Source of the DNA: CALMEH01 sp964548225
Lineage (GTDB): Bacteria; Acidobacteriota; Blastocatellia; Pyrinomonadales; Pyrinomonadaceae
Length of the DNA stretch: 17,419 nt
Direction of reading: 5' to 3'
NCBI GenBank assembly: GCA_964548225.1
Contig: CAZJQP010000100.1
Span: 1 to 17,419, forward strand
This document shows positions 7,684 to 15,507 of the stretch, piece by piece. The notes under the pieces are model-generated. The model was not told the origin of the DNA. It saw nothing but the letters and a program-made list of their open reading frames with translations, and did not search any database. Position numbers and translations under genes: made by a program. How positions within the stretch are numbered: position 1 is the first letter of the stretch; every line of letters begins with the position of its first letter.

Positions 7684-8226
7684 ATGGCGAAAATGAATAG
7701 TCCTTTGGATAATATAAGAGTTGCGAGTCCGTGTTCGGTTGATTGGAATGAAATGATTGGCGATAATCGGCGACGTTTTTGCGGCGATTGCAAATTGAAT
7801 GTTTATAATCTTTCGGGAATGACTCGTGGAGAAGCCGAAAATTTGATTATGAATGCTGAAGGTCGTTTGTGCGTGAAATTTTACAAACGTGCCGACGGAA
7901 GCATTATCACACAAGATTGTCCGGTCGGTTGGGCGCGTGTTAAGCAGAGAACGCAGGTTTTTGTAACGGCGGTGGCTTCGCTGATTTTTACATTTTTCGG
8001 CGCAATCGGTTTAGTTTCGATTTTCGCTAAATCAAAACTTATCGGCAAAGTTTTACCAATTCCGTTCGTTACGCCGACACCGGAAAGAACGATGGGAATT
8101 ATGGTGCCGACTTCACCGACTCCTAAACGCAGTCCTTCGCCTACTGCAACACCGAAACAAATGATGGGCAAAATCGCCGTGCCGAAAAAAGAACGCGAAA
8201 TGATAATGGGCGAAATAGAAAAGTAA
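7684..8226 (+). CDS. Cys-rich protein with single membrane segment and Pro/Thr-rich tail
   Basis: The 180-residue product starts with a compact Cys-containing domain (about 8-83). Cys 17, 33, 36, 63 and 79 occur in PCSVDW, RRRFCGDCKLNVYNLS, RLCVKFY and TQDCPVG. I recall this pattern from uncharacterised proteins of Acidobacteriota and other environmental phyla, but no function is established. The cysteines could bind a metal or be redox active. One hydrophobic segment follows (about 92-114). After it comes a low-complexity linker rich in Pro, Thr and Ser (about 129-160), probably exposed outside the membrane. There is no N-terminal signal peptide, so the Cys domain is likely cytoplasmic. The ATG at 7684 is chosen because GGAG lies 7 nt upstream; the ATG at 7693 is the alternative. 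Confidence 0.75.
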   Translation: MAKMNSPLDNIRVASPCSVDWNEMIGDNRRRFCGDCKLNVYNLSGMTRGEAENLIMNAEGRLCVKFYKRADGSIITQDCPVGWARVKQRTQVFVTAVASLIFTFFGAIGLVSIFAKSKLIGKVLPIPFVTPTPERTMGIMVPTSPTPKRSPSPTATPKQMMGKIAVPKKEREMIMGEIEK

Positions 8227-8325
8227 AAAGTAAAAAGTAAAAAGGCAAAAAGTAAAGAAGCGTCCTTTGTGAATCACGATTCACTATTGGACGCTTCTTT
8301 ACTTTTTACTTTTTACTTTTTACTT
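8221..8325. terminator. Bidirectional terminator built from TAAAAAG heptamers between convergent genes
   Basis: The left arm (8221-8265) contains several AAAAAGT/AAAAAGG units and ends in GAAGCGTCC. The right arm (8289-8325) begins GGACGCTTC and continues with ACTTTTT units. The inner 19 bp (8247-8265 with 8289-8307) pair perfectly, and a nested hairpin GTGAATC/GATTCAC (8269-8284) sits in the loop. Each strand ends in T-rich sequence, so it can terminate both the plus gene ending at 8226 and the minus gene ending at 8320. Both stop codons lie in an AAGTAA that is itself part of the repeat. Confidence 0.8.
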
Positions 8326-9426
8326 GACGAAGTAGCCTTGACGCGCACGGGTGCGGAAGTTTCGCGGATTTTGTAAGCCGATGTCGAGTTTGACATAACG
8401 ATTAACGGGAAATTCTCCGTCGGAATAATATTGGATAAGATATTGCGCTTGCAGTTCGTTGGTTAATTGACGGAAAATTTGTTGCAAAATTTCGGCGTTT
8501 CTTCGCGTGTTCGCGGCGTTTTGCAATTCGTCTTTGTTGCTTGTCGGTAAAAATTTCGGCAGAAAAGCCGTGCCGCCTGTGTCGTCGGCAAAGCGTTGAA
8601 GATTTTCTTGTCCGAAACGACTCATTTTATTTATCTGCAAAGAATTTCCCGCCGGATTAATCGAATAGAAAACCGTATCGGCGTTTTGCAAACCTTTGAC
8701 AATTCTTTCGCGCTCACTCAAACTTGCTTTGTCGCGGCTGGCAACTGTCATTTGATAAAGAGTTTTCGTGTCCATCGTATCAATTTTACTGCCTAATTTT
8801 CGATAACCGTCTTGAATTGCTTTGGCAATTCGAACGCTGTTCGTATCTTCCCCATCGGAAATTACGATGACAACTTTGCGCCTGCCTTGTGGTGTATTTT
8901 TCTGCAAATGTTCGGCGGCGGCATAAACCGAATCGTAAAATGCCGTAAATTCCTTCGTCGGCAAAATAGATTTGATGGCTTCGACGGATTTATCAGCCGT
9001 TTCACGCGATTGAATGAGCTTTGGTGTAGAACCGACGGTATAAATTGTGGCGCGATCTTCGGGGCGCATAACTTCTTTCAAAAATTGCGCGGCGGTTTCT
9101 TGTTCAAACTTGAAAAGTGCGTCAGTGCTTGCCGAAATATCGAAAAGCAAAACAATTTCGAGCGGAACTTTTTCGGCGGCAGAAACCGATTCGATTTCCT
9201 GAATTTTATTTTCTTCCGAAACGCGGAAATCTTTCGCCGTTAAACCTGTAACGGCTTGTCCGTTTGCGTCCGTAACCGACACCGGCACAATGACAAGCCG
9301 CGATTTTACTTCGATTACGCCGTCATCTTCTTCAATGGTCGGTGTCGGTGTCGGAGTTTGTGAAAATGCACTGAAAACGAAAGTTAAAATAAATGCGGAA
9401 ATAAATGTTAAGCCTTGTAATTTCAC
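8320..9426 (-). CDS. Secreted VWFA-domain protein of the acidobacterial type
   Basis: The 368-residue product has a signal peptide (hydrophobic to about residue 21, FSAFSQ) and a short TPTPTPT linker. A segment VSVTDANGQAVTGLTAKDF (about 50-68) follows, typical of the VWFA-related proteins abundant in Acidobacteriota. The von Willebrand A domain (about 88-290) has a complete MIDAS metal site: DISAS (96-100), a Thr in EFTAFYD (T161) and SDGED (190-194). It therefore probably binds a divalent cation and mediates protein binding in the periplasm or outside. The start is GTG at 9426-9424, with GAGG about 10 nt upstream. The gene follows the OmpA-like gene in the same direction but a terminator lies between them. 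Its 3' end abuts a bidirectional terminator. Partner and substrate are unknown. Confidence 0.9.
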   Translation of the reverse strand: MKLQGLTFISAFILTFVFSAFSQTPTPTPTIEEDDGVIEVKSRLVIVPVSVTDANGQAVTGLTAKDFRVSEENKIQEIESVSAAEKVPLEIVLLFDISASTDALFKFEQETAAQFLKEVMRPEDRATIYTVGSTPKLIQSRETADKSVEAIKSILPTKEFTAFYDSVYAAAEHLQKNTPQGRRKVVIVISDGEDTNSVRIAKAIQDGYRKLGSKIDTMDTKTLYQMTVASRDKASLSERERIVKGLQNADTVFYSINPAGNSLQINKMSRFGQENLQRFADDTGGTAFLPKFLPTSNKDELQNAANTRRNAEILQQIFRQLTNELQAQYLIQYYSDGEFPVNRYVKLDIGLQNPRNFRTRARQGYFVK

Positions 9427-9450
9427 GGTTTTGTTTCCTCGATTTTGATA

Positions 9451-9495
9451 AAAAAGCGATAGCGATGCGCTACATATAGCACTTCGCTATCGCTT
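9451..9495 (-). terminator. Intrinsic terminator after the OmpA-like gene
   Basis: AAGCGATAGCGA (9454-9465) and TCGCTATCGCTT (9484-9495) form a 12-bp stem, with GCTA/TAGC able to pair inside the loop. On the minus strand the stem is followed by a T run. It begins 18 bp after the stop of the OmpA-like gene and lies before the VWFA gene. Confidence 0.8.
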
Positions 9496-9513
9496 CGGTG
9501 TTCTGACAAAAAA

Positions 9514-10488
9514 TTACTTTTCGTTGTCCTCGTTGCTTGTTGTCGGACGAATTTCGACATTTTGGTTAATGCCTCTGCTGACCAACAATTTAACTTCAAC
9601 GCGGCGGTTTTGGGCGCGTCCGTCGTTTGTCGAATTGTCGCCGACGGCTTGATTTTCGCCGTAACCATAGGAAGTTCCGATTCTGCGAAGCGGAATATTA
9701 TGAACTTCAACCAAATAATCAATTACAGCTTGAGCGCGTTTTTGACTCAGAACTTTGTTCTTTTGAACGCTTCCGGTTGAGTCAGTGAAACCCGTAATTT
9801 CGATAACATAGCCTTTCAGTGTCATCGAAGCCTGTGCCACTTGGTCAAGTGTTGTTTTGGCTTCTTGCGAAAGAACTGCACTATTCGTTTTGAAATTTAC
9901 CGTCGCGGTTGATTGAACGACAAAATCGTCGAGTGATGAAATTCTTTGATTTGTAGCATTTACGCCTTCAACTGCGGCATCAGCCGTATTTTGCGCGGCT
10001 TTCGCGCCGCCTTTTGCAGCATTTGAAATTGCCATCAATTCATCAATTTGTCCTGAAACGCGCTCGGCGTTTTGTTCGGTAACGGTCAAACGATCTTCTG
10101 TTGGTTTAACGCGGCTTTCGATTGATTGAGCAACTGCTAAGTCGGTTTTTCCGAAGCGAACTTTAGTTGCCGCTAAATTTCCGCTCGAATCACCGCGTCC
10201 TTCGACTTCCAAACTTAGTCCGCGCACAATAGCATTCATCGGTGTGTTGTCGCCGCCGCCGAAAATTCCGCCTTTAGTTTTGATGCTGGTTGCTTGACTA
10301 ATCAAAACCCGTGTGTCAACTCCCGTTACATCACGAACCGTAAAACTCGTGTCATCTTTGGCGACTACTACGCCTTTAATTTTGTATTTCTGCCCATTCG
10401 TTAAAGTGCGAATTTGCGTTTCTTGTGCGAACGCGGCAGTTACGCCGATTACCAAAGCCAAAAGCAAAGCCGGTAGTTTTTTTAACAT
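9514..10488 (-). CDS. OmpA-family outer-membrane/peptidoglycan-associated protein
   Basis: The 324 residues start with a clear signal peptide (cut near AAFAQ, about 17-22). The N-terminal region (about 28-113) resembles small DUF5666/OB-like beta domains: TNGQKYKIKGVVVAKDDTSF and VRDVTGVDTRVLI. A helical, Ala-rich stretch (about 118-190) probably forms a coiled coil. The C-terminal OmpA-like domain (about 196-303) has TVNFKTNSAVLS, ITGFTDSTGS with D236, LSQKRA with R251 and DGRAQNRRVEV. Asp and Arg at these positions bind diaminopimelate in peptidoglycan. There is no transmembrane barrel, so it is probably a periplasmic tether or spacer. AGGAG stands 9 nt before the ATG. A strong terminator follows. 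The N-terminal domain name is tentative; the OmpA domain is clear. Confidence 0.9.
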   Translation of the reverse strand: MLKKLPALLLALVIGVTAAFAQETQIRTLTNGQKYKIKGVVVAKDDTSFTVRDVTGVDTRVLISQATSIKTKGGIFGGGDNTPMNAIVRGLSLEVEGRGDSSGNLAATKVRFGKTDLAVAQSIESRVKPTEDRLTVTEQNAERVSGQIDELMAISNAAKGGAKAAQNTADAAVEGVNATNQRISSLDDFVVQSTATVNFKTNSAVLSQEAKTTLDQVAQASMTLKGYVIEITGFTDSTGSVQKNKVLSQKRAQAVIDYLVEVHNIPLRRIGTSYGYGENQAVGDNSTNDGRAQNRRVEVKLLVSRGINQNVEIRPTTSNEDNEK

Positions 10489-10830
10489 AATATTGAACTC
10501 CTATCTGATATTTTTTTGAAAACTTAACGATTTTGACGTTCGATAAACCATTTAGGTTGTCGAAGGATATTTTTTCTTCTGCATTATTAAATCGAAATTT
10601 TGCGAAAATGTTCCATTTTATCGTTGTTTATCGTTTTTCTTTTTATTGATTTCATAGAACAAATAATTTCAAGCAAACCCTCAATCAATTATCGTGCCAC
10701 GAATTGAGAAATTGTGAATGTGTCGCGTAAATTCCGTAAAATGAGAAGGTTAGATAAATAAAATTTGCCCGTATCAAATTAATACAAAGCAACAATTTCG
10801 GTAGAAAATGTTTTGATATAATTCAGACGA
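10489..10830. other. Intergenic region, no gene seen
   Basis: This AT-rich stretch separates the OmpA-like gene from the E2 terminator. It should contain the minus-strand promoter for the OmpA-like gene, whose AGGAG lies near 10500, but I see no convincing -35/-10 pair. A TATAAT on the plus strand at 10817-10822 lacks a matching -35 and would run straight into the hairpin at 10831. No RNA gene, conserved motif or usable ORF is apparent. Confidence 0.5.
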
Positions 10831-10882
10831 AAAAAATAACGAAAAGCATCAAAGCCTGAATAAATGCTTTTCGTTATTTTTT
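10831..10882. terminator. Strong intrinsic terminator after the E2 gene
   Basis: A perfect 19-bp stem pairs 10831-10849 with 10864-10882 around a 14-nt loop. Both outer ends are A6/T6, so on the minus strand the stem is followed by a U tract. It starts 4 bp after the E2 stop codon. The symmetrical ends would also stop transcription from the plus direction. Confidence 0.9.
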
Positions 10883-10885
10883 ATT

Positions 10886-12637
10886 TTACAGAGAAAACGT
10901 TGTTGTTTCAAGATAATTTTTCATAAACGAAAGAAATTTTTCTGCGTCTGCACCGTCAACAATTCGATGATCGTAAGTTAAAGCAAAATAAGCCATTTGG
11001 CGAATTGCAATATAATCATCGCCGTCGGGCGTGGTCAAAACCTTCGGACGTTTTTCAATTGTCCCGACACAAAGAATTGCCACTTGCGGTTGATTGATTA
11101 TCGGCGTTCCGAACAATCCGCCGAAAACGCCCGGATTCGTAATCGTAAAAGTTCCGCCTGTAACTTCGTCCGGCATCAGCTTTTTGGTGCGTGCGCGGTC
11201 AGCCAAATCGTTCGCCGCTGTTGCTAACCCGCTCAATGAAAGCGTGTCCGCTTTTTTAATTACGGGAACAATCAACCCCCAATCGAGCGCAACTGCCATT
11301 CCGAGATTGATGTCATTTTTGTAAATAATATTTTCGCCCGAAACCTGCGAATTAACAATCGGAAATTGCCGCAAAGATTGAGTTACGGCTTGGAAAATAA
11401 ACGGCATAAACGTCAATTTTGTGCCGAATCTTTCTTGAAAAACATCTTTATTTGCTTTGCGGAATTTGGCGACGTTTGTCATATCAATTTCGTAAACGCT
11501 CGTAACGTGAGCCGAAGTTTGTTTTGAAAACGTCATATGTTCGGCAATTTTCTTACGCATTACGGACATCGGCTCAACTCTGTCCATTGCAGATTGCGGA
11601 TTGCGGATTGCGGATTGTTGCGGTTGAATCGGCGTTTGCACGATTGCCGGTGCGGAAATTTTCCCGACCAATAAATCTTGCGGACGAAGTGCCGCGCCGG
11701 TTTCGATGAAATTCAGAATATCTTTTTTCGTAACACGCCCACTCAAGCCACTGCCGGAAATACGCGAAATATCAACGCCGTGTTGTTTGGCAATGTTACG
11801 GACGAGCGGCGAGGATTTTGTTTTTCGCAAATCTTCGACGGTTATTTGTGCGTTGCCCGTTGTGTGTTGTCCGTTGCCCGCACTTGCCGCCGAAACTTTG
11901 ACTTCTGCTTTCGGGGCTTCAACCTTTGGAGTTTCAACAATTTGTGAAGTTTCAACAGCTTGCGGAGCTTCAACTGCTGATTGCTGATTGCTGACTGCTG
12001 ACTGCTGACTGCTAATTGAACTTCCAACCAATCCGACAATCGCACCGACTTCGACGGTTTCACCTTCCTGCACACGAATTTCGAGAAGTTTTCCGGCAGT
12101 TGGTGAAGGAACTTCGGCATCAACTTTATCGGTTGAAATTTCAAGCAAAGGTTCGTCTTTTTCAATTGTGTCGCCGACTGTTTTCAGCCATTTTGAAACT
12201 GTTCCTTCGGTAATTGATTCGCCCATTTGCGGCATCACAACCTCAGTCGCTTCGCTTGATTGCGGATTTGATTCAGCAACACTCGCCGTTGCCGCTTGTG
12301 CGATTTCTGCGACAGGTTCGGGCTTTGTTTCTTCAGCGACAGGCGCGATTTCTTCAATCGGCGGATTGCTGACGGCGGATTGTTGGCTGCCGACTTCAGA
12401 AGATTCGCCGATAATCGCCACAACCGAACCGACTTCGACGGTTTCACCTTCCTTTGCTCGAATTTCGAGTAAAACTCCGGCACTTGTTGCCGGAACTTCC
12501 GCATCAACTTTGTCGGTCGAGATTTCCAAAATCATCTCATCTTTTTCAATCGAATCACCGACTTGCTTTAGCCATCTTGAAATAGTGCCTTCGGTAATAG
12601 ATTCACCCATTTGCGGCATTACAACTTCTACACTCAT
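10886..12637 (-). CDS. sucB: Dihydrolipoamide acyltransferase (E2) of a 2-oxoacid dehydrogenase, probably succinyltransferase
   Basis: This is the core subunit that carries acyl groups on lipoyl arms from E1 to CoA, most likely in the 2-oxoglutarate dehydrogenase of the TCA cycle. The 583 residues contain two nearly identical lipoyl domains (about 2-78 and 132-206), each opening with EVVMPQMGESITEGT and with lipoylated Lys in STDKVDAEVP (K43, K171). An E1/E3-binding domain follows (about 274-311, SSPLVRNIAKQHGVD). The C-terminal CoA-dependent acyltransferase domain (about 355-583) ends with the catalytic YDHRIVDG (H557, D561). Length and two lipoyl domains fit actinobacterial/acidobacterial-type SucB; a branched-chain or pyruvate E2 is possible because E1 is not in the window. 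GGAG precedes the ATG by 5 nt. All three linkers contain SQQSAVSN-like peptide repeats encoded by heptanucleotide tandems. Confidence 0.93.
   Translation of the reverse strand: MSVEVVMPQMGESITEGTISRWLKQVGDSIEKDEMILEISTDKVDAEVPATSAGVLLEIRAKEGETVEVGSVVAIIGESSEVGSQQSAVSNPPIEEIAPVAEETKPEPVAEIAQAATASVAESNPQSSEATEVVMPQMGESITEGTVSKWLKTVGDTIEKDEPLLEISTDKVDAEVPSPTAGKLLEIRVQEGETVEVGAIVGLVGSSISSQQSAVSNQQSAVEAPQAVETSQIVETPKVEAPKAEVKVSAASAGNGQHTTGNAQITVEDLRKTKSSPLVRNIAKQHGVDISRISGSGLSGRVTKKDILNFIETGAALRPQDLLVGKISAPAIVQTPIQPQQSAIRNPQSAMDRVEPMSVMRKKIAEHMTFSKQTSAHVTSVYEIDMTNVAKFRKANKDVFQERFGTKLTFMPFIFQAVTQSLRQFPIVNSQVSGENIIYKNDINLGMAVALDWGLIVPVIKKADTLSLSGLATAANDLADRARTKKLMPDEVTGGTFTITNPGVFGGLFGTPIINQPQVAILCVGTIEKRPKVLTTPDGDDYIAIRQMAYFALTYDHRIVDGADAEKFLSFMKNYLETTTFSL
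11591..11618. repeat. GGATTGC heptamer tandem inside the E2 gene (third linker)
   Basis: Four 7-bp units (AGATTGC, GGATTGC, GGATTGC, GGATTGT) lie head to tail. Read on the minus strand in all three phases they encode QSAIRNPQSA (E2 residues about 341-350), in the linker between the subunit-binding and catalytic domains. Confidence 0.85.
11975..12016. repeat. TGCTGAC heptamer tandem inside the E2 gene (second linker)
   Basis: Six contiguous 7-bp units (TGCTGAT twice, TGCTGAC three times, TGCTAAT once) span 42 bp, a multiple of both 7 and 3, so the frame is kept. They encode the SSQQSAVSNQQSAV segment at about residues 209-222, after the second lipoyl domain. Confidence 0.9.
12362..12393. repeat. 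Degenerate heptamer repeat inside the E2 gene (first linker)
   Basis: GGATTGC and TGAC/TGTTGGC-like units remain recognisable here and encode GSQQSAVSNPP (about residues 83-93), between the two lipoyl domains. It is a decayed or differently arranged copy of the other two linker repeats. Confidence 0.6.
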
Positions 12638-12706
12638 AAATTCTCCAAATAAACTTTTATAAAAACAATTTTGTAAAAAAACTCAAATAAATATAATCCC
12701 TTTTTC

Positions 12707-12732
12707 TTTCGGCAGACGCAAATTTGCCGAAA
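12707..12732 (-). terminator. Hairpin directly after the small membrane protein gene
   Basis: TTTCGGCA (12707-12714) and TGCCGAAA (12725-12732) form an 8-bp stem with a 10-nt loop. It ends at the base adjoining the stop codon at 12735-12733. On the minus strand it is followed by an A-rich run rather than a T run, so it may be a weak terminator or an mRNA-stabilising hairpin. Confidence 0.35.
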
Positions 12733-13197
12733 TTATACTTTGTTTTTTGTTCGCAATTTCGCCAATTCAGTGTCAATTTTTTCGATAACGCGATTAATTT
12801 CGTGAATTGATTCATCTAAAACGATATTTTCACCATTTTTCTTGACAACTTCGTAGCTGGTTTTTCCGCCTTTGAAAGAACGCTGAAGCATTTTTACCTC
12901 AATTTTTTCGATTTCGTTCCAATTCGTTTTGAATTTTTTATACGAAAATCCGTTTTCATAAACTTGCAAGATATTTTTCCGTGCCGACAGCAATCCGAAC
13001 ATTGTAACAATATTAACAATCAAAAATGCCGTCGAAAGCAAGAAAAAACCCAATTTTTGAGTCGTATAAACGCCAATCATTGTCGCTAAAAAAAACAAAA
13101 ATGACAGCATTGCTACAATCACTGCACGTTGTAGGGCAACAGGCGAAATCGGATGTATGCGAACGAGTTTGCCTAATTTTCTGGTTTGCTCAATCAT
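12733..13197 (-). CDS. Small two-helix membrane protein with a PH-like cytoplasmic tail
   Basis: The 154 residues contain a short basic N-terminus and two hydrophobic helices (about 25-43 and 50-71). The C-terminal part runs VYENGFSYKKFKTNWNEIEKIEV, then KTSYEVVKKNGENIVLDESI, and ends in a helix (about 127-148). Strands with a Gly-Phe turn and a Trp before IEKI recall bacterial PH-like domains found after two helices in uncharacterised membrane proteins. This resemblance is by pattern only. No enzymatic motif is present. The gene lies 95 bp upstream of the E2 gene in the same direction and is divergent from the S9 peptidase. A link to either is not evident. Confidence 0.7.
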   Translation of the reverse strand: MIEQTRKLGKLVRIHPISPVALQRAVIVAMLSFLFFLATMIGVYTTQKLGFFLLSTAFLIVNIVTMFGLLSARKNILQVYENGFSYKKFKTNWNEIEKIEVKMLQRSFKGGKTSYEVVKKNGENIVLDESIHEINRVIEKIDTELAKLRTKNKV

Positions 13198-13286
13198 CTA
13201 AATTATCAATAATACAAATTCTGCCAACCTTGCGGAAACCTGCGTGCCGATTTTTGCGTAAAATCGCGGAAAATTCTACACTTAAT

Positions 13287-13316
13287 TTGAATTATCCGAC
13301 ATCTAAAGATTAAAAT
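13287..13316 (+). promoter_or_regulatory. Candidate promoter for the S9 peptidase gene
   Basis: TTGAAT (13287-13292) lies 18 bp before TAAAAT (13311-13316). The predicted start is about 13323, almost at the ATG (13327), which would make the transcript nearly leaderless. No Shine-Dalgarno is seen before that ATG, which agrees. The evidence is only a consensus match. Confidence 0.3.
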
Positions 13317-13326
13317 TGCAAACATA

Positions 13327-15489
13327 ATGAACAAAAAAATATTTTCGACAATCGCTTTTCTGATAATCGCTTGCACACCAAGCGTTTTTGCACAAAAAGC
13401 ATTGACGGCGGACGACTATGCTCGCGCCGAAAAAATGCTCGGTTATAACACATCGTCGTTGGTTGACCGCGCCGGAGTTCGTCCGACGTGGCTGGCAGAC
13501 GGCAGGTTTTGGTATCGCGTTTTGACTGCAACGGGAAGCGAATACGTCATTGTCAATCCGGCAACGGGTGAGCGAAAAGCCGATGTTGATGCGGCAAAAC
13601 TCGGCATTACGATAGCGACACCGCAAAGACCGAATTTCAATGAAATCATTTCGCCTGACGGAACAAAAGCCGCTTTTATTAGAGATTGGAATCTTTGGGT
13701 GCGCGACATTGCGACTAAAAAAGAAACGCAACTTACCAAGGACGGAGTAAAAGATTTCGGTTATGCCACCGACAATGCCGGTTGGAAGCATTCCGACCGC
13801 GCAATTTTGCTTTGGTCGCCCGATTCTAAAAAAATTGCGACTTATCAGCAAGACCAACGCCATGTCAGCGATATGTATTTGGTAACGACAAATGTTGGCG
13901 CACCGAAGCTCGAAGCGTGGAAATATCCTCTGCCGCAAGATAAGGAAATCATCAAAATTCACCGTGTGATTATCGAAGTTGAAACGGCAAAAGTGATTCG
14001 TTTGAAAATGCCGCCCGATGACCGACGCGGAACGCTCTGCGACGATATTTCGTGTTCGGGAAGTTTTGATGACAACGAATGGAACGCCGACGCGAGCAAA
14101 CTCGCCTTTGTTTCTTCGACACGCGACCACAAACAGGCAAATCTTCGCGTTGCCGATGCCGCAACGGGTGAAATTACCGACATTTTGGAGGAAAAAGTTG
14201 CCACACAATACGAATCCGGGCAAGGCGAAGTCAACTGGCGTTATCTTTCTTCATCAAACGAATTTTTATGGTATTCCGAGCGCGACGATTGGGGGCATCT
14301 CTATCTTTACGACGGCAAAGGAAAGTTGAAAAACCAAATCACGAAAGGCAATTTTGTCGTAACGCGATTGATGAAAGTTGATGCCAAAAACCGCGTTTTG
14401 TATTTTGAAGCCAACGGACGCGAAGCCGGACGCGACCCTTATTTCTCACATTTTTACAGCATTAATTTTGACGGAAGCAATCTGAAATTGCTTACGCCCG
14501 AAGACGGAAATCATCAAATTTTAATGTCGGATGACGGCAAATATTTTGTTGACAATTATTCAAAACCCGATGTGCCGCAAGTTTCGGTTTTGCGCGATAT
14601 GGGCGGAAAATTGATTGCAACACTCGAAAAGGCGGACATTTCGCGCCTAACGGCAACGGGTTGGAAACCGCCAACGCCGATTACCGTCAAAGACCGCAAC
14701 GGCAAATGGGATTTATACGGTTTGATGTTCACGCCGACAAATCTTGATAAAACGAAAAAATATCCGGTGGTTAATTATATTTATCCGGGTCCGCAAGGCG
14801 GCGGAGTCGGCACACGCAATTTCGGTCCGGCGCGAAGCGACCATCAAGCTCTTGCCGAACTCGGTTTTATCGTCGTCATCATTGACGGAACTTGCAATCC
14901 TGACCGCTCGAAATCTTTCCACGATGCTTGTTACGGCAATATGGCGGACAATACTTTGGAAGATCAAATTGCTGGATTAAAACAACTTGCGGAAAAAAAT
15001 CCGTATATGGATTTAACGCGGGTCGGCGTTTGGGGACATTCGGGCGGCGGATTTGCGACGGCGATGGCAATGTTCAAATTCCCTGATTTTTACAAAGTCG
15101 GCATCTCGGAATCGGGCAACCACGACAATCGCAACTACGAAGACGATTGGGGCGAACGCTACATCGGTTTGCTTTCGGGCGACAATTACGAAAAGCAAGC
15201 AACTCAAATTTACGCCAAAAATCTCAAAGGCAAATTGCTCATCGCCCACGGCGGAATGGACGACAACGTGCCGCCGTATAACAGTTATTTGGTGGTTGAC
15301 GCGCTCGTCAAAGCCAACAAGGATTTCGACCTGATAATTTTCCCGAACGCCCGCCACGGCTACGGACAAGACAGCTACTATATGATGCGCCGCCGTTGGG
15401 ATTATTTCGTCAAAAACCTGTTGGGCGCAGAACCGCCGAAAGAATACAAACTCATTCCCAAACCCGATCCGCGTTTGACGGCGCGATAG
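13327..15489 (+). CDS. Secreted S9 family peptidase, dipeptidyl-peptidase IV type
   Basis: This 720-residue serine exopeptidase has a signal peptide (MNKKIFSTIAFLIIA, cut near VFAQ at residue 23). The N-terminal eight-bladed-propeller region of DPP IV type (about 85-450) shows the family pattern FIRDWNLWVRDI, YATDNAGW, LLWSPDSKKIATYQQDQR and FDDNEWNADASKLAF. The alpha/beta hydrolase domain (about 460-705) carries the catalytic triad: Ser572 in WGHSGGG (His replaces the more usual Tyr of GWSYGG), Asp645 in HGGMDDNVP and His677 in NARHGYG. It probably releases dipeptides from peptides in the periplasm for amino acid scavenging. Whether it prefers Pro or Ala at P1 cannot be read. The start has no clear Shine-Dalgarno. 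A 31-bp palindrome follows the stop by 18 bp. Confidence 0.95.
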   Translation: MNKKIFSTIAFLIIACTPSVFAQKALTADDYARAEKMLGYNTSSLVDRAGVRPTWLADGRFWYRVLTATGSEYVIVNPATGERKADVDAAKLGITIATPQRPNFNEIISPDGTKAAFIRDWNLWVRDIATKKETQLTKDGVKDFGYATDNAGWKHSDRAILLWSPDSKKIATYQQDQRHVSDMYLVTTNVGAPKLEAWKYPLPQDKEIIKIHRVIIEVETAKVIRLKMPPDDRRGTLCDDISCSGSFDDNEWNADASKLAFVSSTRDHKQANLRVADAATGEITDILEEKVATQYESGQGEVNWRYLSSSNEFLWYSERDDWGHLYLYDGKGKLKNQITKGNFVVTRLMKVDAKNRVLYFEANGREAGRDPYFSHFYSINFDGSNLKLLTPEDGNHQILMSDDGKYFVDNYSKPDVPQVSVLRDMGGKLIATLEKADISRLTATGWKPPTPITVKDRNGKWDLYGLMFTPTNLDKTKKYPVVNYIYPGPQGGGVGTRNFGPARSDHQALAELGFIVVIIDGTCNPDRSKSFHDACYGNMADNTLEDQIAGLKQLAEKNPYMDLTRVGVWGHSGGGFATAMAMFKFPDFYKVGISESGNHDNRNYEDDWGERYIGLLSGDNYEKQATQIYAKNLKGKLLIAHGGMDDNVPPYNSYLVVDALVKANKDFDLIIFPNARHGYGQDSYYMMRRRWDYFVKNLLGAEPPKEYKLIPKPDPRLTAR

Positions 15490-15507
15490 TTTTGGGCTGA
15501 CAGAAAA

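Noticed and set aside
10817..10822. Perfect TATAAT on the plus strand before the E2 terminator, possible small RNA promoter
   Set aside because: There is no acceptable -35 at 15-19 bp upstream, and the transcript would end in the terminator hairpin after about 50 nt. Too weak to call an RNA gene.
13303..14223. 306-residue open frame on the minus strand opposite the S9 peptidase
   Set aside because: The plus-strand peptidase has a complete catalytic triad and signal peptide. The antisense product is rich in Arg, Cys and Asn with no recognisable domain.
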